This document shows, in pieces, positions 8,153 to 19,119 of a DNA stretch of 64,000 nt; position 1 is the stretch's first letter; each line of letters starts with the position of its first letter. Where the stretch lies: positions 3,855,001-3,919,000 of the forward strand of contig NZ_LJJF01000001.1 of the NCBI RefSeq assembly GCF_001625365.1, read 5' to 3'. The notes beneath the pieces were generated by a model. The model searched no databases and was not told the origin of the DNA. It saw only the letters and a program-made list of their open reading frames with translations. Made by a program: the position numbers and the translations under genes. The stretch comes from Streptomyces sp. MJM8645 (GTDB lineage Bacteria > Actinomycetota > Actinomycetes > Streptomycetales > Streptomycetaceae).

Positions 8153-9772
8153 GTGGGCACGGAACTCAACCGCCGCTGGGAGTCCGGAACGCACGCTTAC
8201 AGCGTCTCCGACCCCTTCGGCCAGGGCCCGCTGCCCTGGCTGCGCAGCCCGGACCAGTACCTGGCCGGCGCCGAGGGCGCCGTCCCCTGGTACGTCTCGG
8301 TGAACGCGCCCGGCCAGCGGCCGCTGGCGGTCGGTGCCCGGCCCAAGCCGCCGGTCGGCACCCCGCAGAGCGCCAACGACGTGGACCAGCAGATCAAGGG
8401 CTTCGCCTCGGCCGGGGTGATCCGCCCCGGTGGTTCGGTGGACTTCCGGGTCACCGTCAACCCGCCCCGCGAGTTCACCGTGGACGTCTGGCGGATCGGC
8501 CACTACGGCGGCGACGGCGCCCGCCACATGACGTCCAGCCCGCTGATCGCCGGGCTGGCCCAGCCCGCCCCGCTGGTGGTCGAGCGGACGGTCTCCTGCC
8601 ACCACTGGTGGCACTCCTGGCGGTTGCAGATCCCGGTGCACTGGAAGCCCGGCGCGTACGTCGCCGTGCTGACCACCGCGGACATGCTGCACCGCAGCCA
8701 TATCCCGTTCACCGTCCGGGACTTCGAGGACCGGGAGCACGCCGCCGAACTGCTCCTGGTGGTCCCGGACGTGACCTGGCAGGCCTACAACCTGTTCCCC
8801 GAGGACGGCCGCAGCGGCGCCAGCCTCTACCACGCCTGGGATGGTCTGGGCGGCCTGGTCGGCGAGCCGGAGGCGGCCGTCACGGTCTCCTTCGACCGCC
8901 CGCACGCCACCGCCGGGCTGCCGCTGCACGTCGGCCACGCGTACGACTTCATCCGCTGGGCCGAGCGCTACGGCTACGACCTCTCCTACGCCACCGCCAC
9001 CGACCTGCACGCGGGCCTGGTCGACCCGGGGCGGCACCGGGCGCTGATCTTCCCGGGCCACGACGAGTACTGGTCCGAGCCGATGCGCCGGGCCGTCGAG
9101 CAGGCCAGGGACGACGGCACCTCGCTGGTGTTCCTGTCCGCCAACACCATGTACTGGCGGGTCGAGCTGACCGCCGCCGCCTCCGGCGAACCCAACCGGC
9201 TGCTCAACTGCCGCAAGCGGCAGAAGGTCCAGCCGGGCAGCCCGGCCGTCGGGGTGCCCGGTTCGGCCAGCGCGCTGTGGCGGGACGCCGGCGAGCCCGA
9301 GCAGCAGGTGCTCGGCCTGCAGTACTCGGGCCGGGTCGCCGCGCCCGTCCCGCTGATCGCCCGGCACACCGCGCACTGGCTCTGGGACGGTACGGGCCTG
9401 CAGGAGGGCGACGAACTGCCCGGCCTGGTCGCCGGCGAGGCCGACCGCTACTACCCCAAGGTGGCGCTGCCCGAGCACACCGAGCGGGTGCTGCTCGCGC
9501 ACTCGCCGTACCAGGACCTCGGCGGCCGCACCCGCTACCAGGAGACCTCGCTGTACCGGGCGCCCAGCGGCGCGTACGTGTTCGCGGCCGGCACCTTCGC
9601 CTGGTCGCCCGCGCTGGGCCGCCCCGGCCTCACCGACGAGCGGATCCAGCGGGCCACCGCGAACCTGCTCGACCGCCTCGGCAAGAACGAGCCCGCCCCC
9701 GGCAAGAACGGTGCCGCCCTCGGCCGGAGCGGGGCCGCCCTCGGCCAGAAACGGGGCCTCGGGGGTTCGTGA
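8153..9772 (+). CDS. N,N-dimethylformamidase beta-subunit-like domain protein
   Basis: 539 residues from a GTG preceded by GGGAGGGG at the right distance; an in-frame GTG 36 nt upstream lacks a site. Residues about 85-180 look like a beta-sandwich (VDVWRIGHYGGDGARHM, PGAYVAVLTT). The large C-terminal domain has motifs I associate with the dimethylformamidase large subunit: LVVPDVTWQAYNLFPEDG, YDLSYATATDLHAG, LIFPGHDEYWSEPMRRAV, LSANTMYWRVEL, and ETSLYRAPSGAYVFAAGTF. In the known enzyme this subunit carries a mononuclear iron and hydrolyses an amide. No small subunit is nearby, so the substrate is open. The last 30 residues are repetitive (GKNGAALG, RSGAALG). Confidence 0.75.
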   Translation: MGTELNRRWESGTHAYSVSDPFGQGPLPWLRSPDQYLAGAEGAVPWYVSVNAPGQRPLAVGARPKPPVGTPQSANDVDQQIKGFASAGVIRPGGSVDFRVTVNPPREFTVDVWRIGHYGGDGARHMTSSPLIAGLAQPAPLVVERTVSCHHWWHSWRLQIPVHWKPGAYVAVLTTADMLHRSHIPFTVRDFEDREHAAELLLVVPDVTWQAYNLFPEDGRSGASLYHAWDGLGGLVGEPEAAVTVSFDRPHATAGLPLHVGHAYDFIRWAERYGYDLSYATATDLHAGLVDPGRHRALIFPGHDEYWSEPMRRAVEQARDDGTSLVFLSANTMYWRVELTAAASGEPNRLLNCRKRQKVQPGSPAVGVPGSASALWRDAGEPEQQVLGLQYSGRVAAPVPLIARHTAHWLWDGTGLQEGDELPGLVAGEADRYYPKVALPEHTERVLLAHSPYQDLGGRTRYQETSLYRAPSGAYVFAAGTFAWSPALGRPGLTDERIQRATANLLDRLGKNEPAPGKNGAALGRSGAALGQKRGLGGS

Positions 9773-9845
9773 AAGACTGCGGGGGCAGTGACCTCCCCTT
9801 TCGCGCGCCCCACGCCCGCGAACGACCCCTGAGGACTGAGACACC

Positions 9846-10745
9846 TTGAGCGGATTTGTCACCAAGCCCGAGCCGGTCCAGGTGCCCGGCCTGGTCCACC
9901 TGCACACCGGCAAGGTGCGCGACCTCTACCGGACCGAGTCGGGCGAGCTGGTCATGGTCGCCAGCGACCGGATGTCCGCCCACGACTGGGTGCTGCCGAA
10001 CGAGATCCCCGACAAGGGTCGCGTCCTCACCCAGCTGTCCCTGTGGTGGTTCGAGCGGATCGCCGACATCGTCCCCAACCACGTGATCTCCACCGAGGTC
10101 CCGTCCGGCGCCCCCGCCGACTGGAAGGGCCGCACGCTGATCTGCCGCAGCCTGGACATGGTCCCGGTCGAGGCGGTCGCCCGCGGCTACCTGGCGGGCT
10201 CCGGCCTGGCCGAGTACCAGGAGAACCGCACGGTCTGCGGCATCGCCCTGCCGGAGGGCCTGGAGAACAGCTCCGAGCTGCCCGCCCCGATCTACACCCC
10301 GGCGCTCAAGGCCGAGGTCGGCGAGCACGACGAGAACGTCTCCTACGAGGAGACCGCCCGCCGGATCGGCGCCGACCTGGCCGCCCAGCTGCGCCGCACC
10401 ACCCTGGACGTCTACGGCCGGGCCCGGGACATCGCCCGCGACCGCGGCATCATCCTGGCCGACACCAAGTTCGAGTTCGGCCTGCTGGACGGCGAGCTGC
10501 TGATCGGCGACGAGGTGCTCACCCCGGACTCCTCCCGGTACTGGCCGGCCGACGAGTGGCAGCCCGGCCGCTCGCAGCCGTCCTTCGACAAGCAGCTGAT
10601 CCGAGACTGGCTGGTCTCCCCGGCCTCCGGCTGGGACCGCTACAGCGAGCAGCCGCCGCCGGAGCTGCCGGCAGAGCTGGTCGAGCAGACCCGCGCCAAG
10701 TACATCGAGGTGTACGAGCGGCTGACCGGCACCGCCTGGGCCTGA
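9846..10745 (+). CDS. purC: SAICAR synthetase (phosphoribosylaminoimidazole-succinocarboxamide synthase)
   Basis: 299 residues. Catalyses ATP-dependent coupling of CAIR with aspartate in purine synthesis. Diagnostic blocks: HTGKVRDLYR near residue 20, RMSAHDWVLPNEIPDKG, VARGYLAGSGLAEY, ILADTKFEFG and the catalytic DEVLTPDSSRYW. The start is a TTG at 9846, giving the usual MSGFV N-terminus, with GAGG upstream. It follows the dimethylformamidase-like gene by 73 bp and is convergent with the response regulator at 10777. Confidence 0.97.
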   Translation: MSGFVTKPEPVQVPGLVHLHTGKVRDLYRTESGELVMVASDRMSAHDWVLPNEIPDKGRVLTQLSLWWFERIADIVPNHVISTEVPSGAPADWKGRTLICRSLDMVPVEAVARGYLAGSGLAEYQENRTVCGIALPEGLENSSELPAPIYTPALKAEVGEHDENVSYEETARRIGADLAAQLRRTTLDVYGRARDIARDRGIILADTKFEFGLLDGELLIGDEVLTPDSSRYWPADEWQPGRSQPSFDKQLIRDWLVSPASGWDRYSEQPPPELPAELVEQTRAKYIEVYERLTGTAWA

Positions 10746-10776
10746 CGCCCGGCCGCCCGCGAGCCCGTGCCCGGAC

Positions 10777-11397
10777 CTAGATCCAGCCGTGCTCGCGGGC
10801 GATCCGCACCGCCGCGTGCCGGTTCTCGGCGCCCAGCTTCCCGGCCGCCGAGGACAGGTAGTTGCGGACGGTGCCGGGGGACAGTGCCGCCCGTTCGGCG
10901 ATCTCGGTGATCGAGGTGCCGTCGGCGGCCAGTTCCAGGACGTCCGTCTCGCGCGGGGTGAGCGGGGTCTCGCCCGCGCTGATCGCGTCCGCGGCCAGCT
11001 CCGGGTCCACGTACCGGCCGCCGGCCCGGACGGTCCGGATGATGCCGACCAGGTCGGCCGCCGAGACGGTCTTCGGCAGGAAGCCGCGCACCCCGACCTC
11101 CAGCGCCCGCTTGAGGTAGCCGGGGCGGCCGTGGCCGGTGACGATCATGCAGCGGCAGTCCGGCAGCAGCCGGCGCAGTTCGGTGGCCACCTCGATGCCG
11201 TCCTTGCCGGGCATCTGGAGGTCCAGCACCGCGACGTCCGGGCGGTGGGCCTGCGCCATCGCCAGCGCCTCCGGCCCGGAGCCGGCCTCGGCGACCACGG
11301 TGATGTCCTCCTCCAGGGAGAGCAGCGCGGCCAGCGCGCCCCGGATCAGGTGCTCGTCGTCGGCGAGCAGGACGCGCACGGGTGCGGGGTCGGTCAT
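10777..11397 (-). CDS. NarL/DesR-type response regulator
   Basis: 206 residues. Receiver domain 1-125 with acidic pocket ADDE, phosphoacceptor Asp59 (VAVLDLQMPG), Thr in MIVTGHG and Lys in GFLPKTV. LuxR-type helix-turn-helix at about 140-205 (PLTPRETDVLELAADG, SITEIAERAALSPGTVRNYL). GGAGGACC precedes the ATG. It lies 28 bp behind the DesK-like kinase and is surely its partner. The likely target is the ABC transporter upstream, which carries a palindrome at 14682. Confidence 0.93.
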   Translation of the reverse strand: MTDPAPVRVLLADDEHLIRGALAALLSLEEDITVVAEAGSGPEALAMAQAHRPDVAVLDLQMPGKDGIEVATELRRLLPDCRCMIVTGHGRPGYLKRALEVGVRGFLPKTVSAADLVGIIRTVRAGGRYVDPELAADAISAGETPLTPRETDVLELAADGTSITEIAERAALSPGTVRNYLSSAAGKLGAENRHAAVRIAREHGWI

Positions 11398-11425
11398 CGG
11401 GCGGTCCTCCGTCGGTGGGTGCGGG

Positions 11426-12658
11426 TCAGAGCGGTACGGCGGCGAGCATCCGGAAGGTGCCCTGGGCGGTCTCGGGGATGGTCAGTTCGCCGTCGTGGGC
11501 GGCCAGCCGTTCGCGCAGGCCGCGCAGTCCGGTGCCGCCGCCCAGCGAGGGGAGCGGGACGGCGGGCACCCCGTCATTCTCCAGCTCCAGGACGGCGCGG
11601 CCGTCCTGGAGGTCCAGCCGGATCAGGCAGTGGGCGGCCTCGCTGTGCCGCAGCACGTTGGTGGTGGCCTCGCGGATCACCCAGCCGAGCACCGACTGGA
11701 TCGGCGGCGGCAGTTGGTCGGCGTTCTCGCCGAGGTCGATCTCGCAGGCGACGTCGGCGCTGCGGAGCACCGCGCGGGCGCCGATCGCCTCGGCGTGCAG
11801 GTCGGCGGTGCGGTAGCCGCGGATGACGTCCCGGACCTCGCGCTGTGACTCCTGGGCGATCCGCTGCACCTCGGCCATCTGGTCGGCGGCCTCCGGGCGC
11901 CCGCGGCGGGCGAACTGGACGGCGAGTTCGCTCTTGAGCGCGATGGTGGTGAGGTTGCGGCCCATCACGTCGTGCAGGTCGCGGGAGAACCGCAGCCGCT
12001 CCTCGGCGACGGCCAGCCGGGACTGGGCCTCGCGGGCGGTCTCCAGTTCCCAGATGATCGCGGTCACCCAGGCGAAGCTGCGGCAGGTGCCGACGAGGGC
12101 GGTCAGGCTGATCGCCGCCCCGACCGCCAGTCCGGCCGTGGTGGCGGGGCTCACCCCGGTCAGCAGCATCGCCGGGGCGGTCAGCAGGATCAGGCCGAGT
12201 CCGGCGGGGAAGACCTGGCGCAGGGGCAGGCCCACGCTGATCGGACCGATGGCGGCGCACAGCATGGCGATGGCGATCGCCGCGGTGAACGGCGTTCCTC
12301 CGGGCTGCCCGGATTCGGCGGCGGACGGGCCCAGCAGCAGGACGGCCCAGGAACCGGCGACCGAGAGCGCGCTGTTGACGATCAGCCAGCGCAGGTGCTC
12401 GGCGGGGCGGTGCAGGTAGTGGTCGAGCGAGGTGCGGAACGCCCGGAGGCAGAGCAGGGTGGACGCGAGCGAGACGACCAGGGTGACCCGGACGGCGCCG
12501 ACCGACCGGTCGAGGTTCGCGACGGAGGAGGCGCTGAGCACCAGGTTCACCGGAACGATGCACCAGGCCACCATGTAGAGCGACCAGCGGAAGTACAGCT
12601 CGGCGCGTTGGGGCTTGCCGAAGCCCTTCCATCTGCGAACCGGCCCCTGGACGGCCAT
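11426..12658 (-). CDS. DesK-like sensor histidine kinase
   Basis: 410 residues from an ATG at 12658 preceded by GGGGAG; an in-frame TTG 24 nt upstream also exists. About six hydrophobic helices fill residues 25-205, with no large extracellular domain, as in DesK-type intramembrane sensors. The HisKA_3 dimerisation box is RLRFSRDLHDVMGRN with phospho-His about residue 229, followed by an HATPase domain ending in the GGGTGLRGLRERL lid. It phosphorylates the regulator encoded next. A 100-bp gap separates it from the permease gene and may hold its own promoter. Confidence 0.92.
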   Translation of the reverse strand: MAVQGPVRRWKGFGKPQRAELYFRWSLYMVAWCIVPVNLVLSASSVANLDRSVGAVRVTLVVSLASTLLCLRAFRTSLDHYLHRPAEHLRWLIVNSALSVAGSWAVLLLGPSAAESGQPGGTPFTAAIAIAMLCAAIGPISVGLPLRQVFPAGLGLILLTAPAMLLTGVSPATTAGLAVGAAISLTALVGTCRSFAWVTAIIWELETAREAQSRLAVAEERLRFSRDLHDVMGRNLTTIALKSELAVQFARRGRPEAADQMAEVQRIAQESQREVRDVIRGYRTADLHAEAIGARAVLRSADVACEIDLGENADQLPPPIQSVLGWVIREATTNVLRHSEAAHCLIRLDLQDGRAVLELENDGVPAVPLPSLGGGTGLRGLRERLAAHDGELTIPETAQGTFRMLAAVPL

Positions 12659-12761
12659 CGAATCGCTCCCCGTATCGATCAAGATCGTGTCGCTACCTTC
12701 ATATCAGAGGCGGAACGGGGGTCTGACCTTCGCACTTCCAGAGAGGGTGCCCGCCGGGGCG

Positions 12762-13595
12762 TCAGCGGCGCGACTCCCAGCGGAAGTAGCGCACCGCGCC
12801 CCAGACCGCCAGGCCGAGCCAGACGGCGCCGGTCACCAGGTGCGGGGCGGCGGTGGACCAGGTGCCGGCGAAACCGGTGGCGGCGGCCGAGCCGTCGCTG
12901 CCGGTCCAGCCGATCCGGATCAGCTGGAAGGCCGGGGTGGTGGGCAGCAGGCGGCAGAAGTCGGCCAGCCCGGGGGGCATGATCTCCAGCGGGATGAGCA
13001 GGCCGGAGCCGAACTGGGAGACCAGCAGCACCGGGAGGGTGGTGATGCCGGCGGTCTCGACGGTCTTGGTGAAGGCGCTGGAGATGGCGGCCAGTGCGAT
13101 GAAGACGGCGATGCTCAGGACCAGCCCGACGGCCAGCAGCAGCGGGTTCACCGGCGTGCTGAGCTTGAGGAGGGCGGCTGCGCCGACGCCGACCACGGCG
13201 CACATCATCAGGGCGAGGCTCACCGAGGGCACCGCGGTGCCGGCCAGGATCTCGATGTCCCGGGCCTCGCCGGTGCGCAGCCGCTTGAGCACCAGCTCGT
13301 TGCGGCGGGCGACGTACGCGGCGGTCAGGTTGTAGTAGACGACGAAGGCGAGGATGCCGCCGATGGTGCCGGTGATCAGCAGCGTGTCGACGTCCAGCCC
13401 GGGGTGGGACTCGGCCTGCTGCTTGAGCATGTTGCGCCGGCCGGCGATCAGCAGCAGCGGCAGCAGCAGCGCGGTGAACAGGGCGGCCCGGTTGCGCAGC
13501 AGCAGGGTGGCCTCGGCGCGGCCGAGGGAGAGCAGCCGGCGGGCGGTGGTGCTCTGCGGGCCGGCGGCGGTCTTGGCGGCGGTGGCGGTGGTCAT
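12762..13595 (-). CDS. ABC-2 type transporter permease
   Basis: 277 residues with about six TM segments (for example AALFTALLLPLLLIAG, ITGTIGGILAFVVYYNLTA, LALMMCAVVGVGAAAL, LLLAVGLVLSIAVFIALAA). The ABC-2 signature region is VSQFGSGLLIPLEIMPPGLADFC. Its start overlaps the ATPase stop by 4 nt (ATGA), so the two are translationally coupled and form one exporter. Co-location with a DesK/DesR pair is typical of peptide- or lipid-stress-induced exporters. Confidence 0.92.
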   Translation of the reverse strand: MTTATAAKTAAGPQSTTARRLLSLGRAEATLLLRNRAALFTALLLPLLLIAGRRNMLKQQAESHPGLDVDTLLITGTIGGILAFVVYYNLTAAYVARRNELVLKRLRTGEARDIEILAGTAVPSVSLALMMCAVVGVGAAALLKLSTPVNPLLLAVGLVLSIAVFIALAAISSAFTKTVETAGITTLPVLLVSQFGSGLLIPLEIMPPGLADFCRLLPTTPAFQLIRIGWTGSDGSAAATGFAGTWSTAAPHLVTGAVWLGLAVWGAVRYFRWESRR

Positions 13596-14602
13596 CGGGC
13601 GGATCCGATCAGGCGGCGGCGGGCGGTGCGGGCGGTGGGGGCGGGCGACTGGGGCGGGGCCTGGTGGGCGGCCTCGGAGGCGATGGCGAGGAAGGCCTCC
13701 TCCAGCGAGGCGCTGCGGGCGTCCAGGGAGCCGAGCGCGATCCCGTGCTGCTGGGCCCAGCCGAGTAGTTCGAAGAGGGTGCGCTGGAGGCCGCCGGTCT
13801 GCACGGTGACCTTGCGGCCGTCGACGGCGATCTCGGCCCCGGCGAGGACCGGCAGCGCGGTCCCGGTGAACTCGGGGAGGTCGAAGCTGATCCGGGAGGG
13901 CCGGCCAGCGATCACCTCGGCGACGGTGCCGGTGGTGACGACCCGGCCGCCGTGCATGATGGCCAGCCGGTCGGCGAGCTCCTCGGCCTCCTCCAGGTAG
14001 TGCGTGGTGAGCAGCACGGTGGTGCCCTGGGCGCGCAGTTCGCGGACCAGCCGCCAGACGGCGGCGCGCGCCTCGGGGTCGAGGCCGGTGCTGGGCTCGT
14101 CCAGGAAGAGCACCTCGGGGCGGCCGAGCAGGGCCATCGCGAGGTCGAGCCGGCGCCGCTCGCCGCCGGACAGCTGCTTGACGCGGACGTCACGGCGGTG
14201 GCCGAGGCCGACCAGCTCCAGGGCCTCGTCGACCGGGCGGGCGCCGCTGGTCATGCCGGCCCAGCTGCGGCCGGTCTCGGCGATGGTGAGGTCGCCGGGG
14301 AAGCCGCCCTCCTGGAGCATGATGCCGATCCGCGGGCGGACGGCGGCGCGCTCCCGGTGGGGGTCGTGGCCGAGCACCCGGACGGTGCCGCCGGACGGGG
14401 CGGCCAGGCCCTCGATGAGCTCCATGGCGGAGGTCTTGCCCGCCCCGTTGGTGCCGAGCAGGGCGAACAGCTCACCGCGGCCGACGGTCAGGTCGATGCC
14501 TCGGACGGCGTGGTAGCCGGTGGTGCCGGTGCCGTAGTGGCGGTGCAGGTCGGTGACCTCGATCACGCTGTCGCCGGGGCGCAGGGGCTGGCTCGTTTCC
14601 AT
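13592..14602 (-). CDS. ABC transporter ATP-binding protein (DrrA/CcmA type)
   Basis: 336 residues. Walker A GTNGAGKTS (about 50-58), Q-loop IGIMLQEGGFPGDLT, signature LSGGERRRLDLAMALL, Walker B VLFLDEPSTGLDPEA, and the H-switch LLTTHYLEEAEELA. A C-terminal 80-residue extension (EIAVDGRKVTVQTGG...) resembles the DrrA regulatory tail. First gene of a four-gene array: ATPase, permease, kinase, regulator. Probably exports a hydrophobic compound or antimicrobial; the substrate is unknown. Confidence 0.94.
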   Translation of the reverse strand: METSQPLRPGDSVIEVTDLHRHYGTGTTGYHAVRGIDLTVGRGELFALLGTNGAGKTSAMELIEGLAAPSGGTVRVLGHDPHRERAAVRPRIGIMLQEGGFPGDLTIAETGRSWAGMTSGARPVDEALELVGLGHRRDVRVKQLSGGERRRLDLAMALLGRPEVLFLDEPSTGLDPEARAAVWRLVRELRAQGTTVLLTTHYLEEAEELADRLAIMHGGRVVTTGTVAEVIAGRPSRISFDLPEFTGTALPVLAGAEIAVDGRKVTVQTGGLQRTLFELLGWAQQHGIALGSLDARSASLEEAFLAIASEAAHQAPPQSPAPTARTARRRLIGSAR

Positions 14603-14681
14603 GGCTCAAGCCTTCCGCCTCCCCGGCCGGGCGGGCAGTGCGCGCCGTCATGAGCCGGCGGTGGAGATCCACGGGTCGGCG

Positions 14682-14695
14682 ATGACAAATGTCAT
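14682..14695. promoter_or_regulatory. Palindromic operator candidate upstream of the ABC exporter
   Basis: ATGACA-AA-TGTCAT, perfect 6-bp arms, about 80 bp upstream of the ATPase start in an AT-richer patch. Placement and symmetry suit a NarL/DesR-type regulator, most simply the one encoded at 10777. Confidence 0.55.
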
Positions 14696-14726
14696 GGGCC
14701 CGGGATCAAGGTGGCGCGGGAATGCC

Positions 14727-14756
14727 GAAAGGCCCCCTCGATCGAGGGGGCCTTTC
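14727..14756 (-). terminator. Terminator downstream of the tRNA-Gly pair
   Basis: A perfect 30-bp palindrome with arms GAAAGGCCCCCTCGA and its complement, beginning 5 bp past the encoded CCA of the proximal tRNA. It likely ends tRNA transcription from the right. Confidence 0.85.
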
Positions 14757-14760
14757 GTTC

Positions 14761-14836
14761 TGGAGCGGACGACGAGATTCGAACTCGCGACCCTCACCTT
14801 GGCAAGGTGATGCTCTACCAACTGAGCCACGTCCGC
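14761..14836 (-). tRNA. tRNA-Gly(GCC), CCA encoded
   Basis: Minus-strand cloverleaf of 73 nt (14764-14836) plus a genomically encoded CCA (14761-14763). Acceptor GCGGACG/CGTCCGC, anticodon loop with GCC, T-loop TTCGAAT. Discriminator base U. Same mature sequence as the copy at 14876. Confidence 0.97.
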
Positions 14837-14875
14837 AGGTCTAACTATGGAGTTGTGCTGTGCTCGCACACTGCG

Positions 14876-14948
14876 AGCGGACGACGAGATTCGAACTCGC
14901 GACCCTCACCTTGGCAAGGTGATGCTCTACCAACTGAGCCACGTCCGC
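14876..14948 (-). tRNA. tRNA-Gly(GCC), CCA not encoded
   Basis: A second copy identical over 73 nt to the tRNA at 14764-14836, placed upstream in the same transcript, with a 39-nt spacer. Here the bases after the discriminator read CGC rather than CCA, so CCA must be added enzymatically. TAGAGT on the minus strand near 15011-15016 is a possible -10 box. Confidence 0.97.
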
Positions 14949-15085
14949 ACGGTGCCTGGTGGGGCACCCGCCGCCTCTTCGGATCTCTCCGTTGCGGCGA
15001 CGAGGATTACTCTACAGCATCGTTCGGGGTGGTCGCCCCACCCTTTCGGTCCAGGCGGGCGGGGCGACCGGGGTGCCCGGGGCGG

Positions 15086-15403
15086 TCAGTTCGCCTCGGC
15101 GAACTGCTCGTACACGTGCTTGGGGATGCGTCCGCGGGCCGGCAGCTCCATGCCGCGCGACAGGGCCCAGGCGCGCACCGCGGCCGGGTCCGGGGTGAGC
15201 GCGGTGCGGCGGAAGGACTTTCCGGTGCGGCTCTGGCGGCGGCCGGCCGCGACGAACGGAGCGAGGGCCTCCCGCAGCTTTTCCGCGTTGTCCACGGACA
15301 GGTCGATCTCGTACGACTTCCCGTCGACGCCGAAGTGGACGGTTTCCGCCGCGGCGCCGCCGTCCAGGTCGTCGGAGAGCGTGACAACTACACGCTGAGC
15401 CAT
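15086..15403 (-). CDS. lsr2: Lsr2-family nucleoid-associated protein
   Basis: 105 residues from the ATG at 15403. Lsr2 is the actinobacterial H-NS analogue that coats AT-rich DNA. The N-terminal oligomerisation domain reads MAQRVVVTLSDDLDG and YEIDLSVDNAEKLREALAPF. The C-terminal DNA-binding domain (PDPAAVRAWALSRGMELPAR) ends with the minor-groove RGR motif in GRIPKHVYEQF. An in-frame upstream extension lacks family similarity. Divergent from purS. Confidence 0.95.
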   Translation of the reverse strand: MAQRVVVTLSDDLDGGAAAETVHFGVDGKSYEIDLSVDNAEKLREALAPFVAAGRRQSRTGKSFRRTALTPDPAAVRAWALSRGMELPARGRIPKHVYEQFAEAN

Positions 15404-15870
15404 GGGTGTCAATCCTCTCGGGCAATTCGGCCGCCGGTCCGCGGGGTGCGTCCGGGGGCCTGATGTGCACCACTCGCGCAAGCGCATACGGGCAGGCCTG
15501 GTGGCCCGCCGGATACGCAGCACTTGCCGCGACAGGTGGCCCTATTCTGCACCCGAAGGGGGTCGAAATCGAAGAGTCCGGCATTCTTTTCCGGATATTC
15601 ACGTGTCTTCGCCGGAGTGCTGGATACCGGAGTGCGGGACGGGTCGATCTGTCCCGGAGTGCCGTATTCGGGTGTTCTTCGGGTGTTCTCGTTCCGGGGG
15701 CCGAATCCGTGGAAACCGCGCGGCCCGGCCGGGGGTTCACGGGCGTGGATCCCTTGCCGCGTAAGGGTCTCGGGTCTACGCGCGTCGCCTGCCCCGGCCA
15801 GCAATCCCGCCCGAAACCCCCGGTAGTCTGGAGTTCCCCCGCCTCACCGAAGACACCACCGGGAGTGCCA
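15404..15870. other. Gene-free divergent region between lsr2 and purS
   Basis: 467 bp, visibly less GC-rich than its surroundings between about 15520 and 15720 (runs such as GGCATTCTTTTCCGGATATTC). An open frame continues upstream of purS but has no Lsr2- or PurS-like content. TAGTCT near 15824 is a weak -10 candidate for purS. AT enrichment beside lsr2 would suit autoregulation; that is inference. Confidence 0.45.
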
Positions 15871-16125
15871 GTGGCACGCGTCGTAGTCGACGTCATGCTC
15901 AAGCCGGAGATCCTCGACCCCCAGGGCCAGGCGGTGCAGCGTGCACTGCCCCGTCTCGGATTCACCGGGATCGCCGACGTCCGCCAGGGCAAGCGTTTCG
16001 AGCTGGAAGTGGAGGGCCCGGTCGACGACGCCGCGCTCGCCCGTATCCGCGAAGCCGCCGAGACCTTTCTCGCCAACACCGTGATCGAGGACTTCACCGT
16101 CCGCGTCGAGGAGGCGGCGAAGTGA
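15871..16125 (+). CDS. purS: Phosphoribosylformylglycinamidine synthase subunit PurS
   Basis: 84 residues from a GTG preceded by GGGAG. PurS is the small bridging subunit of the three-part FGAM synthase. N-terminus MARVVVDVMLKPEILDPQG and the middle LGFTGIADVRQGKRFEL are characteristic. The stop overlaps the purQ start by 4 nt (GTGA). Lead gene of purSQL. Confidence 0.96.
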   Translation: MARVVVDVMLKPEILDPQGQAVQRALPRLGFTGIADVRQGKRFELEVEGPVDDAALARIREAAETFLANTVIEDFTVRVEEAAK

Positions 16126-16798
16126 CCACCCGCGTTGGCGTCGTCACTTTCCCCGGCTCCCTCGACGACCGTGACGCCCAGCGCGCGGTCCGCCTGGCCG
16201 GCGCCGAGCCGGTCGCGCTCTGGCACCGTGACAAGGATCTCCACCAGGTCGACGCCGTCGTCCTGCCGGGCGGATTCAGTTACGGCGACTATCTGCGCTG
16301 CGGCGCGATCTCCCGCTTCTCGCCCGTGATGGACACCGTCATCGAGCAGGCGAAGCTGGGAATGCCGGTCCTCGGTATCTGCAACGGCTTCCAGGTGCTC
16401 TGCGAATCGCACCTGCTGCCCGGCGCGCTCACCCGCAACGACTCGCTGCACTTCGTCTGCCGCGACCAGAAGCTGCGCATCGAGAACACCGGTACCGCCT
16501 GGACCCGGGATTACTCGGCGGGCCAGGAAATCGTCGTTCCGCTGAAGAACGGCGAGGGCCGGTTCGTCGCCGAGGAGCGCGTCCTGGACCAACTGGAGGC
16601 GGAGGGCCGGGTGGTGGCCCGTTACGTGGACGTCAACCCGAACGGTTCGTACCGCGACATCGCCGGCATCACCAACGCCGCCGGCAATGTCGTCGGCCTG
16701 ATGCCGCACCCGGAGCACGCCGTGGAGCCGCTCACCGGTCCGACCGTCGAGGGCCTGGGCTTCTTCACTTCCGTCCTGAAGCAGCTGGTGAACGCCTG

Positions 16799-16799
<1 letters not shown>
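16122..16799 (+). CDS. purQ: Phosphoribosylformylglycinamidine synthase, glutaminase subunit PurQ
   Basis: 225 residues. Class I glutamine amidotransferase that supplies ammonia to PurL. Nucleophile Cys87 in VLGICNGFQVL; catalytic His196 and Glu198 in MPHPEHAVEP. Starts at a GTG inside the purS stop overlap and ends in TGATG, sharing one base with the purL ATG. Confidence 0.97.
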
Positions 16800-19054
<2,255 letters not shown>

Positions 19055-19119
19055 CCCGCGTGGTTCGAGGGGCGGACGGTCCGACGGGGCCGTCCGCCCT
19101 TCGGCGTATGTTGGGGGCC

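Noticed and set aside
6302..9913. A 1203-codon minus-strand frame opposite the M48-like and dimethylformamidase-like genes
   Set aside because: Composition is that of an antisense shadow; both sense genes have ribosome sites and family motifs.
15293..15306. DnaA-box-like TTGTCCACG (also near 56234)
   Set aside because: Isolated single copies with a mismatch, one inside lsr2; not an origin cluster.
15404..15870. In-frame extensions upstream of lsr2 and purS
   Set aside because: No similarity to either family; the chosen starts give the standard N-termini.
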